Position numbers and translations under genes: made by a program
DNA from: CAZUZD01 sp964624465
Lineage (GTDB): Bacteria; Planctomycetota; Planctomycetia; Isosphaerales; Isosphaeraceae
NCBI GenBank assembly: GCA_964624465.1
Contig: CAZUZD010000003.1
Span: forward strand, 1 to 64,000
DNA length: 64,000 nucleotides
Direction of reading: 5' to 3'
In this document: in pieces, positions 34,738 to 43,470 of the stretch
Layout: the number at the start of each line of letters is the position of its first letter
Position numbering within the stretch: the stretch's first letter is position 1
Notes under the pieces: model-generated
What the model was told of the DNA's origin: nothing
The model's input: only the letters and a program-made list of their open reading frames with translations
Databases searched by the model: none

Positions 34738-35972
34738 GCACCGCCACGCTCGCGCCGGAACCGCTCGCACCAACCCCGGTGGACGGGCCGGACCTCCACG
34801 TCACCCCCCGCCGGGGTCGGCTGAGCCGGTTCGCCCGCTGGCTGCTCGGCAGCGTCCTCGGGATCCTGCTCTGCACGACCCTGCCGACGGCGTTGATCGT
34901 CGTGGGCTGGACGTTCCGGAGCCTGCGGCGGAACCTCCTGGCCGACTGGGCGCGACGGGCCGGCGCCGAGCTGGACCTGGCCACGCTGGTGCCGGCGCCG
35001 CAGCGGGCGGCGTTCGCCGTGAACCGTCGCCCGCGCTGGCTGATCGCCGAGCGGTTCGCCGAACGCCTGTCCGCGCCCACCGCCACGGGCGAGCCGCCCG
35101 GTCGGTTCCGCCGGCTCCTGCGGCTGCCAGCGGCCCTGACCGCTGGATTCCGGGCCAACCTCGGGGCCGGGTTGACCGCCCTGGCTTGCACGGCGGTGCT
35201 CACCTTGCCGGGGTGCCTGCTCATGCTCGGCGGCTGGGAGTACGGCTGGAACATCTCGTTCTACAAGGGGTACGAGCAGGCGTTCGTAGGCCGGACCGTC
35301 GCGTTCGTCGGCGCCCTGATGCTGGCCGCCGCGATGCTCTACGTCCCGGCGGCCTGGGCGCACCTCGCCGCCGCCGGTGAGCCCCGCGCCTTTTTCCAGT
35401 TCCGGCTTGTCGGCCGCCTGATCGCGGTTCGACTCGGGGCCTGGACCCTCTACGCCCTCGCCTTCGTCGTCCTGTCGCTGCCGGTGAGCGGCCTCTGGAT
35501 GGTGCAGCAGGGCCTCCCGAACATCTTCCCCGATCTGGAGACGATGGACCGCGCGGGGCTCGAGGACTTCGCCTTCCGGTTCCGGCTGCTGGCGGCCCTG
35601 GTCCTGTTCCCGACGTACGTCGGCCTGCACCGGCTGGCGGGTCGGATCTACGGCGGAGCGGTGCTGGCGCTGGTCGCCCGCGACCCGTCGCAGACCGTAG
35701 TCTTGCCGAAGGACATCGCCGGGGCCCTGGAGCAGCTCGGGCTGATCCCCGAGGGTTCCAGCCGTCGCCGGCACCCCGTCCTCCGCGTGATTCTCGGCAC
35801 CGGCCGGCGCGGGACCCGGGCGGTGCTCTGGGTGGCGTCCTTCCTGATCTGGTTCCTGGTGCCGTTCCAGCTGCTGGTCATGCAGTTCTTTTTCGCCCAC
35901 CCCTTCCTCGTGTGGCTGAACCCCATGCTCGTGCACCTGCCCTGCCTGCCGATCGGTCCAAACGGCGGCTGA
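34734..35972 (+). CDS. Polytopic membrane protein of unknown function
   Basis: A 412-residue integral membrane protein with about six to eight hydrophobic helices: WLLGSVLGILLCTTLPTALI, GLTALACTAVLTLPGCLLML, FVGALMLAAAMLYVPAAWA, LYALAFVVLSLPVSGLWM and a C-terminal WVASFLIWFLVPFQLLVMQF. Between the second and third groups is a soluble segment (YKGYEQAFVGR). I do not recognise a named family with confidence. The ATGA overlap with the Tat-exported phosphatase-like gene implies a joint function, for instance as its membrane partner. It ends 7 bp before the convergent gluQ gene. Confidence 0.75.
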   Translation: MSTATLAPEPLAPTPVDGPDLHVTPRRGRLSRFARWLLGSVLGILLCTTLPTALIVVGWTFRSLRRNLLADWARRAGAELDLATLVPAPQRAAFAVNRRPRWLIAERFAERLSAPTATGEPPGRFRRLLRLPAALTAGFRANLGAGLTALACTAVLTLPGCLLMLGGWEYGWNISFYKGYEQAFVGRTVAFVGALMLAAAMLYVPAAWAHLAAAGEPRAFFQFRLVGRLIAVRLGAWTLYALAFVVLSLPVSGLWMVQQGLPNIFPDLETMDRAGLEDFAFRFRLLAALVLFPTYVGLHRLAGRIYGGAVLALVARDPSQTVVLPKDIAGALEQLGLIPEGSSRRRHPVLRVILGTGRRGTRAVLWVASFLIWFLVPFQLLVMQFFFAHPFLVWLNPMLVHLPCLPIGPNGG

Positions 35973-35979
35973 GCGCGGT

Positions 35980-36948
35980 TCAGCCCCGGAGCGACGCCAC
36001 CTGGTCGGGATCCACCACCCAGGGGCCCGCCGGTAGCGTTCGGAGGTCGAACGGAGCGAGCCTCGGGAGCGGCTGGGCATCGGACGCCCAGCCGCACGAG
36101 GCGGCGATCCAGCCGACGAGCCGTCGGGGATCAACCCCCTCGCTCCGCAGGCTGGAGAGCTTGAGCGACTCGTCGCGCTTGGCCAGCCGCCGGCCGTCGG
36201 GGCTGATCGCGAGCGGGACGTGACCGAACCGCGGGGCCTCGGCGTCCAGGGCCTCGTAGAGCAGGAGCTGGCGCGGCGTGCTCGTCACCAGGTCGTCCCC
36301 CCGGATCACCTGGGTGACGCCCATCGCCGCGTCGTCGACGACGACCGCGAGCTGGTACGACGGCACGTCCAGCGAGCGGCCCAGCAGGAAGTCGCCCCCG
36401 GCGGTCGACGGGTCAAGGGCCGTCGGGCCGCGCACGAGGTCGTCCCAGGCGATCGGCCCCGGTGGCACCCGGAACCGCCAGGCGAACGGCCGGCCGGCCC
36501 GTTCCAGCGCCTCGGCATCGGTGGCCGAGCGACCGGCGCACGTGCCGGGGTAGGTGGGGCCCTCGTCCTCGGCGTGGGGCGCCGAGGCCAGCCTGGCGAT
36601 GTCGGCCCGGGTGCAGGTGCAGGGATACACCCGTTCCGCGCGGCGGAGCACGTCGAGGGCCGCGCGATACCGATCCAGCCGTCGCGATTGCTCGTAGGGT
36701 GCGTGCGGGCCGCCGATGTCGGGGCCCTCGTCCCAGTCGAGCCCGAGCCAGCGGAGGTCGGTCACCGCGGCCTCGGCCATGCCGGGTCGGACCCGGCTGC
36801 CGTCGAGGTCCTCGACCCGCAGGATCAGGCGCCCGCCGGCCGATCGGGCGGCCCGCCAGGCGATCAGGAAGGTGCGGGCGTGCCCCAGGTGCAGCCCGCC
36901 GGTGGGCGAGGGCGCCAGGCGGCCGACGATCGGGCGGGCAGGGGACAT
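35980..36948 (-). CDS. gluQ: Glutamyl-Q tRNA(Asp) synthetase
   Basis: A 322-residue protein matching GluQ-RS, a truncated glutamyl-tRNA synthetase that attaches glutamate to the queuosine at position 34 of tRNA-Asp. The class I motif HLGH is at residues 20-23 (GRLAPSPTGGLHLGHA), a zinc-type Cys set follows (YPCTCTRAD and YPGTC), then VVDDAAMGVTQVIRGDDLV and the KMSKS-equivalent GRRLAKRDES. The anticodon-binding domain of full GluRS is absent, as expected. Queuosine genes are not in the window. Confidence 0.92.
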   Translation of the reverse strand: MSPARPIVGRLAPSPTGGLHLGHARTFLIAWRAARSAGGRLILRVEDLDGSRVRPGMAEAAVTDLRWLGLDWDEGPDIGGPHAPYEQSRRLDRYRAALDVLRRAERVYPCTCTRADIARLASAPHAEDEGPTYPGTCAGRSATDAEALERAGRPFAWRFRVPPGPIAWDDLVRGPTALDPSTAGGDFLLGRSLDVPSYQLAVVVDDAAMGVTQVIRGDDLVTSTPRQLLLYEALDAEAPRFGHVPLAISPDGRRLAKRDESLKLSSLRSEGVDPRRLVGWIAASCGWASDAQPLPRLAPFDLRTLPAGPWVVDPDQVASLRG

Positions 36949-37031
36949 GGACGCGTGCCGCCGGGGCCGGCGGGCCAGGGGGGGACAGTGGGCGTGGCCT
37001 GCGCGGTCTGGTCCGGCGGGGCGCTGCGTTG

Positions 37032-37037
37032 TAGAAT
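37032..37037 (+). promoter_or_regulatory. Possible -10 element upstream of prfB
   Basis: TAGAAT matches the -10 consensus at five of six positions, 100 bp before the prfB ATG. No good -35 is visible at the right distance. Confidence 0.35.
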
Positions 37038-37136
37038 ACGGGACTGCCGTGGTCCCGACGATGTCGATCCGGATGCACCCCGCTCGGGGTGGTCTGCCGG
37101 CTCGACCGGCCCGGCCTTGCGAGGAGCTCTCGAGCG

Positions 37137-38265
37137 ATGGATCTGGACCTGAAGCGTGAGACGAAGGCCGTGGTCGACCAGATCGTTAACCTCCGAGACT
37201 CTCTTTGACTTCGGCGACAAGCTGGAACGGCGCGACGAGCTGAGCCGCGAGATGGAGGGGCCGAGCTTCTGGAATGACCAGGAGAAGGCCAAGCAGGTCA
37301 TCGCCGAGCTGAAGACGCTCAACGGCGTCCTCAAGCCGTTCGAGGCGCTCGTCTCGCAGTCCGACGACCTGGGCGTGCTGCTGGAGATGGCCGACGAGGT
37401 CGGGGACGACTCGCTCGATTCCGACATCCGCGAGGCCGTGACCCGGGCGAAGGCCGATTTCGAGGCGTTCGAGCTCCGCTCGATGCTCTCGGGCCCCAAC
37501 GACCACTGCAACGTGTACCTGACCATCCATGCCGGCGCCGGCGGCACCGAGGCCTGCGACTGGGCCGAGATGCTCCTGCGCATGTACATGATGTGGGCCG
37601 AGACCAAGCGGTACAAGATCGAGGTGACCGACCGCGAAGAGGGCGGCGCTGCCGGGATCCAGGCCGCGACGATCCACATCCAGGGCGACTACGTCTACGG
37701 CTACCTCAAGGGCGAGGCCGGCGTGCACCGGCTGGTCCGGATCAGCCCGTACGACGCGGCCGCCCGCCGGCAGACCTCGTTCGCGAGCGTCGACGTGCTG
37801 CCCGAGGTCGATGACACCATCGACATCGAGATCCGCGACTGCGACCTGAAGCGCGATGTGTTCCGGTCGGGCGGCCCCGGCGGCCAGCACCAGAACAAGA
37901 CCGAGTCGGGCGTGCGGTACACGCACCTGCCGACCGGAATAGCGGCCGAGAGTCGCTCGGAGCGGTCGCAGCACAAGAACGACGCCAATGCCATGGCCGT
38001 GCTCAAGGCCAAGCTGATCCGCCAGGAAGAGATGAAGCGCGAGGCCGAGTGGGCCAAGCTCTACGACGAGAAGGGCGAGATCAGCTTCGGCAGCCAGATC
38101 CGCAACTACGTGCTCCAGCCCTATCAGCTGGTCAAGGACCTGCGGACCGACTTCGAGTCGACCAATCCGGCGAAGGTGCTGGGCGGCGAGATCGACGGCT
38201 TCATCGACGCCATCCTGCGTCACAAGCTGTCCACCGGCGGCTCCACGGGGACGAAGTCCTCGTGA
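37137..38265 (+). CDS. prfB: Peptide chain release factor 2, with programmed +1 frameshift
   Basis: RF2 ends translation at UGA and UAA. The gene is in two frames: ATG 37137 (AGGAG 10 nt upstream) encodes 23 residues ending LRDSL before an in-frame TGA at 37206-37208; a +1 shift at CTT TGA C continues as DFGDKLERRDEL to 38265, 375 residues in all. The GGQ peptidyl-hydrolysis motif is at residues 248-250 in SGGPGGQHQNKTES. The stop-recognition tripeptide normally written SPF reads SPY here (VRISPYDAAARR). The tail RSQHKND and GSQIRNYVLQPYQLVKDLRT is typical. The next gene overlaps the stop in a GTGA. Confidence 0.96.
37203..37209 (+). promoter_or_regulatory. prfB autoregulatory +1 frameshift site
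   Basis: The classical slippery heptamer CTTTGAC: ribosomes pausing at UGA when RF2 is scarce shift +1 and make full RF2. The upstream SD-like stimulator (AGGGGG in E. coli) is lacking; the bases before CTT are CGAGACTCT. Confidence 0.93.
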
Positions 38266-38885
38266 GCGCCGACCCGGACCCGAGGGCTCCCCAGTTCGAC
38301 GACGGCGACGATCGCAAGACCGTCGCCGTCGCCGACCTGCGCCTCGCCTTCCCCTGGACCGGCGATCGTTGGGCCCACACGCTGGGTCCCGCCGGCATCC
38401 CGGACCTGATCCAGACGATTGAGACCGGCGACGACCCCGAGCGGATCGCCAGCCCGGCCTATCAGCAGTTCCACTGGCACGATGGCCCCGGCGCTCCCAC
38501 CGGCGCCATGCTGGTCGGCATGTCGGGCCCGCACCACTTCTCGGCTGTCTTCGCGCCGGCCGTCCTGCCGACGGGCGGGGTCGAGCTGACCGTCGACGTG
38601 GCCGACCGCTGTCGGGAGGCCGTGGTCGCCCTGGCCAGCACCTACCTGCTCGACCTGCCCAGCGGCGCGCTCCGGCACGCCGATCCCGACCGGCTGGTCT
38701 GGGAGCTGGACACGCCGGCCGCCGCCGGCACCCTCACGCTGGAGGGTGGGCCCGGCCCGACCCGGCTCAGCCTCTCCGAGGCCGGCCGACGGGGCACCCG
38801 GGTCCAGGCGCTCGCCGCCCTGACCCCGAACGACTCGACGCATCGCTGGTTCTACCGCTGGCGCTGGGAACCCGCCCCCCGCTGA
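38262..38885 (+). CDS. Protein of unknown function coupled to prfB
   Basis: A 207-residue soluble protein I cannot assign. Its GTG start overlaps the prfB stop (GTGA 38262-38265), so it is translated with RF2. It has an acidic N-terminus ([12 protein letters not shown]), then [38 protein letters not shown], a middle all-beta section ([26 protein letters not shown]) and a final [13 protein letters not shown]. There are no signal peptide, membrane helices or catalytic motifs I recognise. The frame and high GC third positions support a real gene. Confidence 0.72.
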   Translation: MSADPDPRAPQFDDGDDRKTVAVADLRLAFPWTGDRWAHTLGPAGIPDLIQTIETGDDPERIASPAYQQFHWHDGPGAPTGAMLVGMSGPHHFSAVFAPAVLPTGGVELTVDVADRCREAVVALASTYLLDLPSGALRHADPDRLVWELDTPAAAGTLTLEGGPGPTRLSLSEAGRRGTRVQALAALTPNDSTHRWFYRWRWEPAPR

Positions 38886-38949
38886 CGCCGGCCCCACAAC
38901 TGCGGAACCCCCGCGCCCGCCGCGGACACCGATCGCAACGGAGAGGCAG

Positions 38950-40209
<1,260 letters not shown>

Positions 40210-40213
40210 TGTC

Positions 40214-42220
40214 TCAGCCCGGTCCATTACCCCGGAACTCCACGGCCGGACGGTCGCGACGCCAGGCGTCGTCGGCCGCCCGGCCGTTCGCGTCGGGCTC
40301 GGGCTCGGGCTCGACCCGGTAGACGGCCCAAGGCCCCTCGGCCTGGAGCAGCAGGAGTGGGCCCGTCGAGTCGGGCTTCAGCCGGCGCGCCAGCACGTGA
40401 TCGGCCCCCTGGCGGCGGGCCAGGGCGGCCAGGCTGGCGGAGTCTCTCCGGTCATACCCGCGTTCGAGGTCCTGCCGGTCGTCGAGGTAGGCGGTGACGA
40501 AGGCGTCCAGCGGGCCCTCGAAGCCGACGTGGTCGCGGAACCGTCCGGCCCAGTCGGCGATGCCCGCCGCCTGGTACGGGCTGCCCGCCCGGTTGAAGGC
40601 CAGCGACCGCCGCGACCACAGCCGGAACGTCTTCGGCCCCGGCGGGCCGATGAACACCGCACCGGCCGGAGTGTTCGACCGGCACCAGACGGCCAGTCGC
40701 TCGATGGGATCGGTCGGCCGCTCGGCGTAGCGGCAGTGGGCCGCCAGCAATTCGACCCAGGCCGGCCCGCCGGCCGGGACCAGTGCTGGGACCACCAGCG
40801 CCGCGAGCGGCACCAGCCAGGCCAGGGCCGTCCAGCGCAGCAGCCGTGGCCGCGAGAGGGTGATCCCGAACCGACCGCGCCAGGACGCCACGATCAGCGC
40901 AGCGGCCAGGGCCGCCAGCAGCCGGATCTGACCGGACTCCGTGTCGTGCCTCATCAGAAATCCGAGACCCGCAGCCAGCACCAGGGCGCCCGTGATGAGG
41001 CCCAGCCGTTCGCCGTGGCGACGCACCAGGCTCACGGTCAGCTCCGCCAGCGTCACGACCACGAGTGACCAGTCGCCGGTGAGCCCGACCCCGAGGAGCA
41101 CGGCCCGCACCAGTCCGGAGGTCGTGCCGTCGGTACCGAGCCGGTGCACCCGACCCGAGAGGGCGACCAGGGCCAGCCCCCGCGCCACCGTCGCGAGGCG
41201 GAAGGGTTGGAAGAGCGTCACCCCGGGATCCTGGACGACCTCGACCAGCACCCAGGCGGCTGCCAGCCCGGCCAGCGTGGTCACGAACAGGGCGAGGAAC
41301 CGGGCCCGTGCCGCGCTGGCCGCGTCCGGTTCCGAGTGGCGGAGGTCCCCCGGCCGCAGCCCGACGAGGCCGAGCGCCGCCAGGATCGGGAAGCAGCCCC
41401 ATGCGAGCCACTGCGGCAGGCGCCAGAGGTGCGGGATCATGTGCTGGGGGCTTTGCAGGTAGGCCGAGACGCGCAGGAACGTGGCTCGATCCAGGCCCTC
41501 GAAGAGCACCGTGCGCTGCGACGGCAGCGCCGCCAGCGTGGGCGACATCGCCAGGCCGAGCAGCCCCAGCGCCGCGATGGCCAGCCCGGGGGACACTCCG
41601 GTCCACCGTCGCCCCGGGGCCGCGAGCACCCAGCCGCCGCCCACGACCAATGCGAGCTGAAGCCCGAGCGAGGGATGCACCCAGGCGGCCGCCGCCAGCA
41701 GGAGCGGAGCTACCCAGACCGCGCGCCGGGGACGTTCAACCACCTCGGCCAGCGCGTTCCAGCCCAGGGCCAGGGCGATGAGGCGGTCCAGGAGCATGGC
41801 CTCGAACAGGTGGTTCGTGCCGATGTTCCCCGCCTTCGCCACCAGCACGAGTCCGGCAGCCACCACGCCCACCCAGGGTCCGTCCCCCAGCCACACGGCG
41901 CGGGCCAGGCGGTCGATGCCCATGCAGGTCAGCGCGAACGTGGCCACGAACAGGGCGAACAGGGCGGCCGAGAGGCCCATCGGCCGGCTGGTCGCGTCGA
42001 GCAGGCTCAGGTAGCCGCGGTGCGGCTGGAACACGTCGAACGCCCGCACGAACGGGTCGGAGGCGTAGAACGCAGCGTCCTGCTGGTGCAGCAGCAGGGG
42101 CAGGCGGTAGGCCTGGTCGCCGTCGCGGCTGTGGTAGCCCCGGCCGGTCAGGTACACGCCCAGCAGGAGGAGGACCACCAGCCAGCGCGGGGGTCCCTGG
42201 GTCGGCTCCATTCCGATCAA
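40214..42220 (-). CDS. Large polytopic membrane protein (DUF6798-like)
   Basis: A 668-residue membrane protein with about 12 hydrophobic segments, beginning WLVVLLLLGVYLTGRGY and including LSAALFALFVATFALTCMGI, WVGVVAAGLVLVAKAG, VWVAPLLLAAAAWVHPSLGL and WTALAWLVPLAALVVPALV. A short soluble C-terminal domain follows (WCRSNTPAGAVFIGPPG, ADHVLARRLKP) which in such proteins faces the periplasm. The arrangement resembles GT-C-like glycosyltransferases and DUF6798 proteins, but there is no clear DD or DE pair after the first helix beyond SRDGDQ. The name is an inference. ATG 42211 is an alternative start. Confidence 0.7.
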   Translation of the reverse strand: MIGMEPTQGPPRWLVVLLLLGVYLTGRGYHSRDGDQAYRLPLLLHQQDAAFYASDPFVRAFDVFQPHRGYLSLLDATSRPMGLSAALFALFVATFALTCMGIDRLARAVWLGDGPWVGVVAAGLVLVAKAGNIGTNHLFEAMLLDRLIALALGWNALAEVVERPRRAVWVAPLLLAAAAWVHPSLGLQLALVVGGGWVLAAPGRRWTGVSPGLAIAALGLLGLAMSPTLAALPSQRTVLFEGLDRATFLRVSAYLQSPQHMIPHLWRLPQWLAWGCFPILAALGLVGLRPGDLRHSEPDAASAARARFLALFVTTLAGLAAAWVLVEVVQDPGVTLFQPFRLATVARGLALVALSGRVHRLGTDGTTSGLVRAVLLGVGLTGDWSLVVVTLAELTVSLVRRHGERLGLITGALVLAAGLGFLMRHDTESGQIRLLAALAAALIVASWRGRFGITLSRPRLLRWTALAWLVPLAALVVPALVPAGGPAWVELLAAHCRYAERPTDPIERLAVWCRSNTPAGAVFIGPPGPKTFRLWSRRSLAFNRAGSPYQAAGIADWAGRFRDHVGFEGPLDAFVTAYLDDRQDLERGYDRRDSASLAALARRQGADHVLARRLKPDSTGPLLLLQAEGPWAVYRVEPEPEPDANGRAADDAWRRDRPAVEFRGNGPG

Positions 42221-42310
42221 TCCCCCGCCCGCGATCGCCCGCCCCGCGATCGGAGGCGTGGCGCGCGGTCGTCGGGGGGCATCATCACCAGACCCCCGGA
42301 CCCGTCAACC

Positions 42311-43141
42311 TCAACGCGGCTCGGGCGTGCCGAGGCCCAGCGACTGGAGCTCTGAGGCGGCGTCGAGCAGGAACGTGGGCGAGTCGGGGTCGAGGTTCCC
42401 CAGGCGGGGCAGGTTCAGGGTCGGCAGCCGTTGCGCCGTCTGGACCGAGTCGGGGGCCGGAACGCTGGCGCCATCCGGGCCCGGGCCGGGCACCTGGACG
42501 GGCGTGCTCCGGTTGGAGGCGCCCGAACCGTCCTTGACCAGCGGCGCGGCCGAGGCATCGGGGGCGCCGGCGGTCGGATCGGGCTGCCAGATCCCTCGTC
42601 GCTTCACCTGCTGGATGTACGCCTGAACGATCGGCGAGTTCCAGATCCGCTCGGCCGGGTGGTACTGCGCCGTCCACTGCATCGCCTGCGAGTGCTGCGT
42701 CTGCACCTCGATGGCACCCCCGGGCGGGATCCGACCGGGGATGTAGCGAGCGACGCCGGCGGCCACGAACGAGGCGATGATCAGCCCCTTGGCCGCGCCC
42801 AGCAGGAACCCGGCACCCTGGTCGGTGCGGTTGGCGTCGTCCGGCTCGCCGAAGGCCGAGGGCCGGCGGCGTCGCAGGCGGATCGCCCAGTTGGCAGTGC
42901 CGCTGATCAGCACGAAGCAGGCGACCGTCGCCGCCCACCAGACGAGCCGGTCGAGCACGTCGGGCGCGATCGACGGGAAGAGTTCCCGGGCATAGGGCCG
43001 GGCGGTGTCTCGCACCGGATCGGCCAGGAACACGCATCCCACGAGGGCGCCCAGGCCCACGGCCTGCGACACGAACCCGCGGAAATAGCCCCGGATCGCC
43101 CCGATCAGGACGATCACGCCCAGAGCCAGGTCCAGACCCAT
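42311..43141 (-). CDS. CvpA family membrane protein
   Basis: A 276-residue protein. The N-terminal ~150 residues hold four helices in the CvpA pattern: LDLALGVIVLIGAIRGYFRGF, QAVGLGALVGCVFLAD, LVWWAATVACFVLISGTANW and GAGFLLGAAKGLIIASFVAAG. The G.IRG...G followed by the later G...G..KG are family hallmarks. The C-terminal ~125 residues are Pro/Ser-rich with IVQAYIQQVKRRGIW. CvpA proteins influence envelope homeostasis; the mechanism is unclear. ATG 43141 is chosen because AAGGGG sits 8 nt upstream; the frame is open for another 384 bases but that leader is Arg-rich and non-conserved in character. Confidence 0.8.
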   Translation of the reverse strand: MGLDLALGVIVLIGAIRGYFRGFVSQAVGLGALVGCVFLADPVRDTARPYARELFPSIAPDVLDRLVWWAATVACFVLISGTANWAIRLRRRRPSAFGEPDDANRTDQGAGFLLGAAKGLIIASFVAAGVARYIPGRIPPGGAIEVQTQHSQAMQWTAQYHPAERIWNSPIVQAYIQQVKRRGIWQPDPTAGAPDASAAPLVKDGSGASNRSTPVQVPGPGPDGASVPAPDSVQTAQRLPTLNLPRLGNLDPDSPTFLLDAASELQSLGLGTPEPR

Positions 43142-43324
43142 CGGATGTACCCCTTGCCGCTGCAATCGTCTCGGGTGGTCTAACCAGGTGTTCGTCGGCC
43201 GGGCGGCGTTCTTGGCAGGCGCGCTCAACCGCTGCCTTGTCCTCTTCGACCGATCCCGCTCCGGAGTTGACCTTTTCTTCCTGGATTGCCCGAAATTCCC
43301 CGATCGCCGCCGGCGGCTGGCCCG

Positions 43325-43353
43325 AAGACAGTCCCCCGGGGGCGTGCTACGAT
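43325..43353 (+). promoter_or_regulatory. Probable promoter of the second CRTAC1 gene
   Basis: AAGACA (43325-43330), 17 nt, TACGAT (43348-43353) preceded by TGC, an extended -10. It lies in the 329-bp divergent gap 43142-43470. No clear promoter was seen for the leftward cvpA gene. Confidence 0.5.
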
Positions 43354-43470
43354 CCTTTCCCGCGCCCGGATCGTACGGGCGTTGGGGCTGCGCCCCGATT
43401 CCTCGTCCATCCCCTCGTCTGCCGCGAAACGCCTGATCCGCCCACGCTTTACGACCCGGAGGCCTCATCC

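Noticed and set aside
37206..37208. TGA as a true stop or prfB as a pseudogene
   Set aside because: It is the conserved autoregulatory stop at the RF2 frameshift site; both flanks encode RF2 in the proper frames.
38920..38949. Short GC hairpin before glyA as a glycine riboswitch
   Set aside because: The gap is only 64 bp, too short for a riboswitch, and lacks its conserved core.
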